Source: a virus. Taken from it: a stretch of DNA of 28,755 nucleotides. Every line of letters starts with the position of its first letter. Position 1 is the stretch's first letter. Both the position numbers and the translations under genes were made by a program. This document shows positions 16,601 to 24,650 of this stretch, piece after piece. The notes beneath the pieces are model-generated. The model did not search any database. It saw only the letters and a list, made by a program, of their open reading frames with translations, and was not told where the DNA came from. The stretch is from positions 1-28,755 of the IMG/VR virus record IMGVR_UViG_3300009183_000284. One strand, 5' to 3'.

Positions 16601-19600
16601 TACTTCCTAGTACCGAACAAGAACGAAATGATTCTAGTGTTACTAAAACAGTAGATTTAGCTTCTTTATTAAAACAGTTAATTACTTTTCAAAAGAAAGC
16701 TAATGTCCTTCTGGGAAAAGACCCTCACAGCGAAATACAAGACGCTTTAAACGAAGTTCACGCAAAACGATTGGATGATGCTGAGTTTCCAGAAGATGCC
16801 AATGTTGCTAGAGCTAATGCGGCGAAAGATAAACGAAACGACTATGAAGGCAAGACCGACTTTACTATTGAGGTTCTTGCAGAACATTTTGGTGTTGAGT
16901 CCGTAGCTCATGATGCTAGCGGTGACGTAGCAGCAGAAGGGCTGGTCTTTCTTAAAATTTTAGAACAGATGCAAGCTCTTCCCGAGTCATTAGATACTAG
17001 AGGGCCTAAAACTAAAGCGGAAGACAATGCAAAAATAGATTCTAATGTTGGTGCTCTTGCTGAGTTTATGAAGGGTATTAGGGAAAATATTGGTGGTATT
17101 AAATCGCAATCAACACAAAACTTTAAAGAACGTGTTTCGGGAGATGATATTTTTGTTTCTGCTATGAGTGTGTTAGAAAGTATTTTAGCTCCTTTAGTTG
17201 GATCGTTTGCTAAATTTAAACCCGAAGATGTAAAAGATTATTATCCAAACAGTATAGAGGCACGTAATAAAGATGCTATTGAAGAGGGGCAGGAGGAGAA
17301 TTTTGAAGACAATGTTTCAAGTTTAATTGATAGCTTAGGAAAACAATTAGGAATTAGTATTCCAAAACTTTTTAAAGTTATTTCTATTCATGCTGGTGAG
17401 TCAATAGAGGGGACAGGAAAAAATAAAGGTGCTTCTTATTCGGGTGCAGTCCACCGTATAAAAGAAAAAGGTAGCGATCAATTTTCGCAGGGTTTAGAGC
17501 TTGCCGTTCCTCCTAGTGCTTTTGAAAAAGGCAATGAAGCACAACTAGCACAAGTCCGAGCTTCCCTGTTAGAGGAAGTACTTCACGGACTACTGAATAA
17601 AACAGGCTCTCCTGTGAGTCTTGAAGGCGGTCAAAAAGAACTATTACAAGCAATTGTTACGTCTGGTGAAGGCGTTGATGATAATGCGTTTTCGGATACG
17701 ACTACAGATTCTAATGGTAAAAAAGTTAAAAAGGGTTATTTATCCGACCCGCAAGAATTGATTATGGCGGCAGTCATTAAGATGTTTTCCGGAGCCAATA
17801 TACCGGACCTTATTAAAGCTAAAGCCCCTAAAGATAAAAACGTTCAATTTGCTTTATCCACTATTAATGTTACCAAGCCTCTTCAAGCTTTTATAACCAG
17901 AGCATTTAAAAGCCTCAAAGTCCCCGTCATTTCTGCTGCCGTGTTAGGCAGTTTAATGGTAGGCATGGCTGGGGGTGCTGAAAGTAAACCTCTTGAGAGT
18001 CACATTCAAGACTCAAGGGTAGAAGCTCAAGTAGAAAAAGACCGTGTTAGAGATGTAATAGAGAAACAGGAAGAAGAGAGAGAAGTCGCTGGATTACCTC
18101 CGAGAGTAGAACCACAATCAAAGCCTATTTCAACTCCCGCTCAAGTCGAAGCAGCCAAGAAAGCAGCGGCTGCAAAACATTCTGCACAAATCCAAGCAGT
18201 AAGAAACCAGCAGCAACAAGCAGCCGCCCTTGCAGCCTTCAATGCACCTTCAATGCCCCTGACAGATACACAGGCTCCCGCAGGAGGTTTGGGTGGTGGA
18301 GCGGCTGCAAACCAATCTGGTTCTGTTGTTTTTGGTAACACCCCAACTACACCCCCGCCAAATGTAAATAAAAACGTAGCTCTTGCCGACTTACCTTTTG
18401 CCCTTGTCGACAGTGTTACTGACGGCGATACCGTAAAGTTAACGATTAAATTTGCCGACGGTTCTACCCAACAACTTAGTCTTCGTATGTACGGCTACGA
18501 TGCCCCTGAGTCTAAGGGCGACAAGTGGCAAGAACAGCCCGGAGCTAAAGCAGCAAAAGCGGCGCTTGCTAAATTACTTACCAACAAAAAATTAAAGTTA
18601 AAGCTTAAAGGGGTTTCCCATAATCGTAGAGTTGGCGATTTAATTGACGCTGATTCGGGTCAGTCGATAAGTCAGCAGATGGTTGCTGAAGGTCACGGCA
18701 TGCCGTACATGGTAGAGCCTCAAGATGAAGCTGCCTTTGCCGCTGCTAGAAATCAAGCAGCAAAAGATAAAAAAGGACTACACGGTCAAAAGGGCGCAGA
18801 GCCAATAGCCCCCGAAACTTGGAGAAGCCCCCGGTTAAGCCCAGAGTTTCGTCAACATCATATTGAACAATTTAATGCAGCTAACGGTATAGTCCCGACC
18901 CCTGAAGTAGTCCCTCCCCCAATTCCAATAGTCCCGCCTGTTGTCCCAATAGTTCCACCGGAAATACCCGCTGAAGTACCGCCCATAGTTCCTGTAGTTC
19001 CACCCGTAGTTCCAATAGTACCACCAGTAGTTCCAGATATACCTGTAGTAGCACCATCAGCCGTGCCTCCTGTAGTTCCACCTTCGGCTGGTCCTACTGA
19101 AGGCGGTAATTCTTCCATACCGTTTCTTGCCAAATTAATAGCTTCTATTTTTGCGCTTAGTGCGAGTGGAGCAGCATTAGCGGGATTCTACGATGTAGGT
19201 GGTACGAAAAAACAAGACAAGATAAAAGAAAAAATTGAGCTTGCGAATAAAAAACTTAACCGGTTAAGAAAAGATTTTAATGAATTATTAAGTATTAAAA
19301 AAATTAAGGTCGGAAATAAAGAAGACACGACACAAGTGTCTGGGTTGATTCTTACTACCTTAGACGACATGATCAAAGAGGCTACTAGCAAGCTAGGTTT
19401 AGAAAAAGAATTACAAGCCAATATTGACGGTAGTGACACTAGCCCTGGTATTAAAACGGCTAGTACTTATTTAAACAGTTTGATACAAAGAAAAGAAAAA
19501 ACACTCAACAGTATTAATACCCCCGTAGTAAACCCTACAGCTACACCGAAACCAAAAAAGAAACCCGCAGCTACAACACCCGCAGCTAAGCCAGCGGCTG

Positions 19601-22600
19601 CATCTGGGCCAAAACCAGTTTCTCCTTTAGCTTTTAGTTTTCCAACTTCCACATCATCGATAGTTCCACCCGAAGCACCCGCAGCGTCTGGCACAGGAAG
19701 CGGTTCTTCCCCACAAGCTATTTCGGTTACGTGTGGAGCTTGTGGAGCGACGTACAAACTACCTATTTCGGCAGCAGGGAAAAAGGTAAAATGCCCACGC
19801 TGTAGTGCTGCAATAGAAGCATCTACTGGTAAGCCCGTTACCCCAGCTACCCCCGCTTCTACAGCAGGGTCATCGCCCGTTAATCCAGCAGCAGCAGGGT
19901 CTACAGCGGGACCTGTTCCAACAGCGGGAGCTACGACGGAACCCGTAGTAGGAACACCTCCAATAGTCACAGCGGGGTCAACTCCCGTAACCGCACCGGT
20001 AAATACAGCAGAACCCGATTTTGCAACGAAAAGAATAGATTCAAAGCTATTGGAATCTTCTACAGATGACGAGTTGGTTGCATTGCTTGATGGGATTAAA
20101 AAATACGCAAGTGAAATATTAAAAAATGGAAAAGCAACGGCTAACCCTTTGTTCTTAAAGCTTGCCCGTGCTAATGGGAATCTTATAATAGCTCAGTTAA
20201 ATGAAACTCGTAGAGCAGCTAAAGCCGCTTCTGCCGCCGCTGCTGCTAGTGCCAGTGCTACAAAAGCAGACGCTGATAAAGAACCAGAAGTAACTAAAGA
20301 TGCTACTACTAAAGACGCTGCTAAAACTAAAGAAGCTAGTGCCGAAGATAAAGACAAGTTTGAGATTAAGAATCCTACAGTCCCTGCAACAGATAAGTTT
20401 AAAGAGCAAATCCCCCTTACTCTTGGCGAAGCGATTGCCGAAACATGGAATCGTCTTTCGGGTCAAGCCTATAAAGAACCTGTTCAAGAAGACGCTAAAG
20501 AACCTGGTGATGAAAAAGGCTTTTTCCAAAAACATGTTGAGGGTGTAACAACCAAGAAGGTTGAAAAAGCCCATGACGATGCTAAAGACGCAGAAGGGTT
20601 TTCAAAAAATGTTAATGTAAAAGATGAAGAGGATCTTATCCTTTTTGGAAAAGCATTAACCAAAGCTGATGATTCTGTTAATACTGCCATTGATTCGATT
20701 ACAAATCACATAGGTATCTTTGGTGATTCTTTAGACCCCGAAGAACTAGAGTTGTGGAATAAAGAATTACAAGACCTAGAAATCAAAGCTCAGCTTTTAC
20801 GAGATGCTTTAGTTGCTACAGCTAAAGCATTAGAAAAATTTGCAGTTGCTGTAGACAGCGATGATGACGAAGAAGAAACACCCGTTCCACAAAGAGGAGT
20901 ACCAAACAAAGGTTCTACTCCCCCGCCAAAGAAAAAGCCAGCACCGGTTAATCCCGCATCGACAGGAGCACCGGCAAGTCCGACTGCAAACCCTGCTCCA
21001 AAAGGAGGATCAAAACCAACCCCTCGCTATGGACACGATTCGAGTGTTAAAGGTAGTGGTATTTTAGGTGACGATGAGGCTTTTGATTATGCTGCCGATG
21101 AGGCACAAGCTCAAGTCAATAGAAGTCAAGCGTGGGACGATGAAAACCATGCTATTAAGTTAGAGGAAGTAGAAGCAGAACTTGCAGGGGGAAGTGCCCC
21201 AACTAAAAATCCCACAAAAATCGGTGATGATGCTGAGGAAATACCCGATGAGTACATTGAGCAAAATGCTATTGAAGAGCCAGAAGAAGTTGCAGCAGAA
21301 AATATAGCTAATGACGATTATGAACTTGACAGTGACAATTACGAAACTATAAATGCAGATGATTCTTCTGATCTTGACTCGCCCGTTTTTTCTACATCTT
21401 CAGCAACTCCCACTACGTCTAAGCCGAGTTCCACTTCGGTTTCTAAACCTCCTGTTGTAAATGCACCAGAAGAAATTGCAACTCCCGAATTATCAGACCC
21501 CGATTTTTCGGAAGCGTTAGAAGACGAAAATGACCAGGGTCCGCAAGAAGGTTTAGAGATGGGTTCGGAGTGGGATCTAAATACAAATGATTTTGAAGAA
21601 AACCCTTTTGAGTTAGATTTTGACGACTACGATGTAAATAAAGATGACAAAAGAGTGGAAGATGAAGCTGCTGCGCAGAAAGAAGTAGAAGCCAATTATA
21701 CACCAAATCAAAAAAAGTTTTGGGAAGATATAGCTAAGGAAAAAGAAGAGGAGGAGGAAAGGGCAGGGTTGTCGTCAGGTTTAAGTACTGGTGATAGAAC
21801 GAAAGAATGGCTAAGAAATAAATTGATTAACCAATTACTAGGAGAAAGAATAAGGGATGGACTTGAGGGAGAAGATGCGGAAGACAGAAAAGATGAAATC
21901 AGAGAAAGGCTTTCTAAACAATATGATGTTTTAGATGATAATTATGATCTTGCATCGTCGCCACCTTTAGAATTAGACAAAGACCTCGATAAACCAAAAG
22001 ATAGTCTTGATATTTATAAGAGCATGGGCGGTACTATTGGGTACGCTTCAGACGGAACTTCCGTTGAAAAGCCCAGTATTTTTGGTGGCATCTTTAACAG
22101 CATTTTCGGGAAGGCAAAACCAAAAAAGAAATGGAAGCCCCCTACTAATTACCATCCGACCAAAAACAATTGGGACACAGACACCAACTTTGAAAACAAA
22201 TATCGTTCTGGTGGCGGCGATATTGAAAAGAAGGGGTTCTTTGGCAATATATTCGATAACATTTTTGGTGAAGCTAAGCCTAAGAAAAAATGGAAGCCTA
22301 AACCAAACAAAGAGATGGTTAAGAATAATTGGAATACAGATGATACATTTGAAAACAGTTACCGTGCTCTTGGTGGCGATGTAAGCAATAAAAAAGACAA
22401 TAGTAAATCCTTAAGCGACTTGATTTTCAAACCTAGGGGTTCTGATACTGTCCCTGCAATGACCCCTGAGGGTCAACCTTACATGTTAGAAAAGGGCGAA
22501 CGTGTTATTAAACGTTCTGAGTCTGAAAAGAACAAAGACCTTTTAGATAACATCAATGACGGCAAGATTAAAAAACCTCCTGTTTACGCTGCAAGTGGCA

Positions 22601-24639
22601 CAACCGCTGGTGGTAGTAAAGGTGGCTCTTCCAAAGGTGGCTCAAGCGGTTCGTCTAAAGGCGGTTCTTCCAAAGGTGGTTCTGGGGGTGGTACTCCTCC
22701 TCCAGCAACTAGACCTACCTCAATGGGTAGTTCTTCTGGGGATCCTTTAGCTCCCCTCGGAGCATGGGTTAAAGATTTTATTGCAAATTCTAGGGTTGGA
22801 GTTATTGGTGGATCCTTCATGGCTTTGGGTAAAGCCGTTCAAGGAGCCATGTATTCCCTTGGCAATTTTGTTAAAGGTGCTAGTCCCGATACGTTTTCAA
22901 CCCTACAAGGCTCTATCGCTTTATTAACCGGAAGCATTGGCATTGGTTTAATACCCGTGTTCTTAAGAGCTTCTTCTATTATTCAAGGTTGGGCAAAAGA
23001 CATTCAGAACGGCACAGGAGTTATGGGTGGTTTAGTAACAGGAGTTACCAAATTTATTGACAGCATTGATCAAGGGACTCTTGAATTTTTAGTAGGGGTT
23101 GGACTTTTTGTTGCTGGCCTTACCATGTTTGCCCCAGTCCTTGGAATTGTAATTCCAATTATCACAGGATTAGCAGCGGGCTTCTCTTTACTTTCAATGC
23201 CACTGGTAGCGTTTGGAGTTTTAGTTGTAGCCATCTTAGATAAGGCTGGATTATTAGGACCCGCTTTAAACATGTTAGTGAGTGGTGTTTCTTTTGTAGT
23301 TTCTGCTTTAGCTACGGGAGTTGGAATTATTGTTTCTGTCGTTGGAACTTTGCTAGGTGCTGTTACGTCTTTCGTCGGGTTTTTTGTAGGCATTGGTGCT
23401 TCGATTGGTGGTTATATTCTCGGTCTTTTCTCACCATTAGCTCCATTTTTTAATATGTTAGGACAAGTTTTATTTGGTCTTGTTGGAGTTATTGGTGCTG
23501 CCATCGGAATATGGGCTATGTTTGGTGGAACGGTTATGGCAGTTATTGGATTTTTCTCGGGTTTAGTGGGTTCTGTTGTAGCTCTCTTTGGGGCGGTTGC
23601 AGGGTTCTTTACAACCGTAGGCTCGTTAAGTGGATTGTTTACATTGCTTTATACATGGTGTGCAGGGTTAGTTACCTCCTTTGCTGCTGCTGTTGCATCG
23701 ACATGGACCTATGTTGCGAATATGGCAAAGGCCGCTATTGCTGTTATTGCAGCTAATCCTATGCTTGCAGCGTTTGCGTTAGCCTTAGGTGCTGGTATTG
23801 TTGCTATAGGATTATGGGAAAAGGCTGCAATAAAAGCTGCCGAAGCTAAAAGCCAAGGCGATAAAAATTCACGTGAAACAAGTACTGAGAAAAAGTATGC
23901 CGAAGGCATTGCAGATACAGGCGGTAAAACTAAAGAAGGTAGGGTTAACGCTTTAGAAACGGAAGCTGCGAAACAACGTAAAGTAGCTTTAAAATCTAAA
24001 AATGACGCTAACGATTTAGAGTATGGTAAAAACGGCGTGAAGATGGATAAAAAAGCCGCTAAGTCTATGAGAGAAGGAACGGTTCAAGAAGAAGGCAGAA
24101 AGTTAAACGCTTTAGAAAACCAACTCCTTGTTGAACAAGATCCTAATCAAGCCAAGGTTAGAAATCAAGCTGTTACAGATCGAGACAACGGAGTTACTGC
24201 GGAACAAGCTTCTGCTCGGGATAACCCCAAGGGTATAGATACCGGTCTTGGATTTAAACTTCCACCCATGCCAGATTTTAAAGACCTCAAGCTTCCTAAG
24301 TTTGATTTCAAATTACCGAAATTTGAACTTCCCGGACAAAAGAAAAAGACTCCCGAAGAAGAAGCGGAAGCTGCAAAAAAGAAAAAGGCAGATGACATAG
24401 CATCGGCTAAACAAGGTGTAGCGGCTTCGATGGGATCTATGAAATCCCAATCCTCGTTTTCGTCCGTGGAAGAAGCATACAAGAAAATTCAAGTGTCAGC
24501 GTTAGGCGATGACCCTATGACTGTAGAACTCAAAAAGATACAGGAACAAAGTCTTGCAAGAATGTTAATAGAACTACAAAAACTTAATGGTACTAACAAA
24601 GTTATTGCTGAAAAGAAACCCGAAGGTGTAGGCGCATAA
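13678..24639 (+). CDS. Giant tape measure protein with embedded nuclease domains (3653 aa)
   Basis: By position after the chaperone pair and by its makeup this is the tape measure protein, which sets tail length and leaves the virion ahead of the DNA. Order of parts by residue: N-terminal helices 1-120; eight 44-residue repeats 123-474; degenerate helical repeats to ~800; DEDDh exonuclease 843-1100; possible zincin-like domain ~1226-1372; hydrophobic helix ~1415-1433; SNase domain ~1568-1703; Pro/Val tract 1744-1802; hydrophobic helix ~1814-1836; coiled coil ~1844-1945; zinc ribbon 2019-2042; Ala/Pro and acidic linkers; two 53-residue repeats 2800-2905; GSDTVPAM motif near 2921, common in tape measure proteins; Gly/Ser/Lys linker 2972-3005; many hydrophobic helices 3035-3380; charged C-terminus with LPKF repeats. 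Typical tape measures are 700-2000 residues. At ~0.15 nm per residue the upper bound on tail length would be about 0.5 micrometre. No peptidoglycan hydrolase was recognised. Confidence 0.9.
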   Translation: MASQGDGHKNPKLSQVPYTGQEAVRKIFENFSQMSASLSRFSVQLDAIQESAKTIGIEFSHLAFIMHSARSHFSKPSGSSSPHRMDRQSDHDHFNQFAFRELGKIRIKQQIAKETGTSDSTKDDAQRLKDHEQFLRDKAEMTKNYYEKIKTAKTTAGTAEFAEEEKRRAEDKASHEKYLADKTKLTQDYHNAVKAKKATPGTPENTAEQARLKDEEKDHLAYLVKKAEMTKAYYEKIKTAKNTIGTTENTAEQSRLKDEEKDHLAYLVKKAAMTKDYYEKIKTAKNTIGTVENAEEQKHRNEDNKAHLEYLAQKSKLTKEYHENIKLKKSTPGTPENDSEKDRLKDEEKSQLEYLANKAEISKNYYEKIKNAKKTVGTAEFAEEEARRAEDKVAHEKYLTDKSQLTKEYHASVKLKKATPGTPENTSEKARIAEGEKAHLEYLNKKAADTQKYYADAKAAKAASLLDPTSDASKTAASDQAASLALYTAWLQKKKQHSEEFYAGETARKKKESLVIDLGTGNTKQENDDLEKIAPYLAFLQLKVNKAKTFYDLQKKARELQTKTERDERRAKQAPLAKPYQDRKNAAKDAGDTHTMIDEFGEDRIAPYVDFLFAKEEELSAHLRRMQGIKKGGFAEDVKHTGAGIKKDNDDSDWKPRERMAEKEREALGDTLGVSASYSQPLQEYMSYLGLKESVLSAHLTAMESIRNKAKTPEQLERIEQKKKTKEENKIKDADPNYKKSDDKDRIEEEKSYYVKFIEDLQTFYDKKYSVTMLGEERMDGLWSSIKSKRKSGKKDVDAIINPDPKNPLAPEDNKVGKKKKGSKKDKQEFTEAVKQSDISEKYIIVVDTETASKSGTKVGTDEYFRSAEIIQVAASVIDKATGNVVKSLNIFVDKPDTHSLAENDKFDNLRNAYNAAPKVSKDEAATILSSFLDEFEGKEGGMVGVAKSSFDQKLGKNAGHEDETDPLKNQLKRILPSTEQERNDSSVTKTVDLASLLKQLITFQKKANVLLGKDPHSEIQDALNEVHAKRLDDAEFPEDANVARANAAKDKRNDYEGKTDFTIEVLAEHFGVESVAHDASGDVAAEGLVFLKILEQMQALPESLDTRGPKTKAEDNAKIDSNVGALAEFMKGIRENIGGIKSQSTQNFKERVSGDDIFVSAMSVLESILAPLVGSFAKFKPEDVKDYYPNSIEARNKDAIEEGQEENFEDNVSSLIDSLGKQLGISIPKLFKVISIHAGESIEGTGKNKGASYSGAVHRIKEKGSDQFSQGLELAVPPSAFEKGNEAQLAQVRASLLEEVLHGLLNKTGSPVSLEGGQKELLQAIVTSGEGVDDNAFSDTTTDSNGKKVKKGYLSDPQELIMAAVIKMFSGANIPDLIKAKAPKDKNVQFALSTINVTKPLQAFITRAFKSLKVPVISAAVLGSLMVGMAGGAESKPLESHIQDSRVEAQVEKDRVRDVIEKQEEEREVAGLPPRVEPQSKPISTPAQVEAAKKAAAAKHSAQIQAVRNQQQQAAALAAFNAPSMPLTDTQAPAGGLGGGAAANQSGSVVFGNTPTTPPPNVNKNVALADLPFALVDSVTDGDTVKLTIKFADGSTQQLSLRMYGYDAPESKGDKWQEQPGAKAAKAALAKLLTNKKLKLKLKGVSHNRRVGDLIDADSGQSISQQMVAEGHGMPYMVEPQDEAAFAAARNQAAKDKKGLHGQKGAEPIAPETWRSPRLSPEFRQHHIEQFNAANGIVPTPEVVPPPIPIVPPVVPIVPPEIPAEVPPIVPVVPPVVPIVPPVVPDIPVVAPSAVPPVVPPSAGPTEGGNSSIPFLAKLIASIFALSASGAALAGFYDVGGTKKQDKIKEKIELANKKLNRLRKDFNELLSIKKIKVGNKEDTTQVSGLILTTLDDMIKEATSKLGLEKELQANIDGSDTSPGIKTASTYLNSLIQRKEKTLNSINTPVVNPTATPKPKKKPAATTPAAKPAAASGPKPVSPLAFSFPTSTSSIVPPEAPAASGTGSGSSPQAISVTCGACGATYKLPISAAGKKVKCPRCSAAIEASTGKPVTPATPASTAGSSPVNPAAAGSTAGPVPTAGATTEPVVGTPPIVTAGSTPVTAPVNTAEPDFATKRIDSKLLESSTDDELVALLDGIKKYASEILKNGKATANPLFLKLARANGNLIIAQLNETRRAAKAASAAAAASASATKADADKEPEVTKDATTKDAAKTKEASAEDKDKFEIKNPTVPATDKFKEQIPLTLGEAIAETWNRLSGQAYKEPVQEDAKEPGDEKGFFQKHVEGVTTKKVEKAHDDAKDAEGFSKNVNVKDEEDLILFGKALTKADDSVNTAIDSITNHIGIFGDSLDPEELELWNKELQDLEIKAQLLRDALVATAKALEKFAVAVDSDDDEEETPVPQRGVPNKGSTPPPKKKPAPVNPASTGAPASPTANPAPKGGSKPTPRYGHDSSVKGSGILGDDEAFDYAADEAQAQVNRSQAWDDENHAIKLEEVEAELAGGSAPTKNPTKIGDDAEEIPDEYIEQNAIEEPEEVAAENIANDDYELDSDNYETINADDSSDLDSPVFSTSSATPTTSKPSSTSVSKPPVVNAPEEIATPELSDPDFSEALEDENDQGPQEGLEMGSEWDLNTNDFEENPFELDFDDYDVNKDDKRVEDEAAAQKEVEANYTPNQKKFWEDIAKEKEEEEERAGLSSGLSTGDRTKEWLRNKLINQLLGERIRDGLEGEDAEDRKDEIRERLSKQYDVLDDNYDLASSPPLELDKDLDKPKDSLDIYKSMGGTIGYASDGTSVEKPSIFGGIFNSIFGKAKPKKKWKPPTNYHPTKNNWDTDTNFENKYRSGGGDIEKKGFFGNIFDNIFGEAKPKKKWKPKPNKEMVKNNWNTDDTFENSYRALGGDVSNKKDNSKSLSDLIFKPRGSDTVPAMTPEGQPYMLEKGERVIKRSESEKNKDLLDNINDGKIKKPPVYAASGTTAGGSKGGSSKGGSSGSSKGGSSKGGSGGGTPPPATRPTSMGSSSGDPLAPLGAWVKDFIANSRVGVIGGSFMALGKAVQGAMYSLGNFVKGASPDTFSTLQGSIALLTGSIGIGLIPVFLRASSIIQGWAKDIQNGTGVMGGLVTGVTKFIDSIDQGTLEFLVGVGLFVAGLTMFAPVLGIVIPIITGLAAGFSLLSMPLVAFGVLVVAILDKAGLLGPALNMLVSGVSFVVSALATGVGIIVSVVGTLLGAVTSFVGFFVGIGASIGGYILGLFSPLAPFFNMLGQVLFGLVGVIGAAIGIWAMFGGTVMAVIGFFSGLVGSVVALFGAVAGFFTTVGSLSGLFTLLYTWCAGLVTSFAAAVASTWTYVANMAKAAIAVIAANPMLAAFALALGAGIVAIGLWEKAAIKAAEAKSQGDKNSRETSTEKKYAEGIADTGGKTKEGRVNALETEAAKQRKVALKSKNDANDLEYGKNGVKMDKKAAKSMREGTVQEEGRKLNALENQLLVEQDPNQAKVRNQAVTDRDNGVTAEQASARDNPKGIDTGLGFKLPPMPDFKDLKLPKFDFKLPKFELPGQKKKTPEEEAEAAKKKKADDIASAKQGVAASMGSMKSQSSFSSVEEAYKKIQVSALGDDPMTVELKKIQEQSLARMLIELQKLNGTNKVIAEKKPEGVGA
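14044..15099 (+). repeat. Eight tandem 132-bp (44-residue) coding repeats
   Basis: Units begin at residues 123, 167, 211, 255, 299, 343, 387 and 431 with no insertions or deletions. The consensus has H-L-x-Y-L-x-x-K-A, then TK-x-YYEKIK, then a GT-x-EN turn. Units 3 and 4 are almost identical in DNA. Unit 6 resembles unit 1 and unit 7 resembles unit 2, suggesting block duplication. The 44-residue length equals four 11-residue turns, which would suit a helical rod, although the G-T/P turn may break each helix. More degenerate copies follow to about residue 770. Confidence 0.9.
16204..16977 (+). other. DEDDh 3'-5' exonuclease domain inside the tape measure protein
   Basis: Residues 843-1100 match the DnaQ-like exonuclease pattern. 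Exo I is VVDTE (D848, E850) with EIIQVAASVID following. Exo II is SSFDQKL (D952). Exo III is HDASGD (H1078, D1083) in a helix ending in LKILEQM. All five catalytic residues are present, so the domain should be active on single-stranded or frayed DNA or RNA ends. It is in frame with the surrounding tape measure sequence. Confidence 0.85.
17353..17793 (+). other. Possible degenerate zincin-like (metallopeptidase) domain in the tape measure protein
   Basis: Around residues 1226-1372 the layout recalls zincins. There is a strand (LELAVPPSAF), then a helix SLLEEVLHGLL that resembles L-L-H-E-x-x-H with the first His replaced by Glu (E1299, E1300, H1303), then a helix after SDPQEL (E1360) that would supply the third ligand. 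The missing first His argues for an inactive domain or for chance. Low confidence. Confidence 0.3.
18379..18786 (+). other. Staphylococcal-nuclease-type (thermonuclease) domain in the tape measure protein
   Basis: Residues ~1568-1703 contain TDGDTVKL (D1582, D1584, T1585), then R1603 in LRMYGYDAPES with D1608 and E1611, and NRRVGDL with R1650, which matches the second active-site arginine. These correspond to D19, D21, T22, R35, D40, E43 and R87 of staphylococcal nuclease. The later AEGHGMPY and KKGLHG stretches fit the C-terminal helix region. An active, calcium-dependent endonuclease or exonuclease is expected. Confidence 0.88.
18907..19083 (+). repeat. Pro/Val-rich repeat tract in the tape measure protein
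   Basis: Residues 1744-1802 repeat short PPVVPIV-type units at protein and DNA level (gttccacc-like motifs). It probably forms an extended rod or flexible linker between the SNase domain and the following hydrophobic helix. Confidence 0.8.
19726..19815 (+). other. MJ0042-type zinc ribbon in the tape measure protein
   Basis: C2019-x2-C2022 and C2039-x2-C2042 flank YKLPISAAGKKVK, matching the small zinc ribbon often seen in Planctomycetota and Myxococcota proteins. It is bounded by Ala/Pro/Thr-rich linkers, like a stand-alone module. A role in binding nucleic acid or protein is possible. Confidence 0.75.
22075..22392 (+). repeat. Two 53-residue tandem repeats in the tape measure protein
   Basis: Residues 2800-2852 and 2853-2905 share IFG-x-IF-x-x-IFG, AKPKKKWKP, KNNW-x-TD and FEN-x-YR with a GGD end. 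The hydrophobic IFG segment followed by a strongly basic KPKKKWK patch may be a membrane- or DNA-binding unit. It lies just before the GSDTVPAM motif. Confidence 0.85.
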
Positions 24640-24650
24640 AGGAGATTTTA

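Noticed and set aside
18858-19133. Gly/Thr-rich open frame on the - strand
   Set aside because: It mirrors the Pro/Val tract of the tape measure protein on the + strand.
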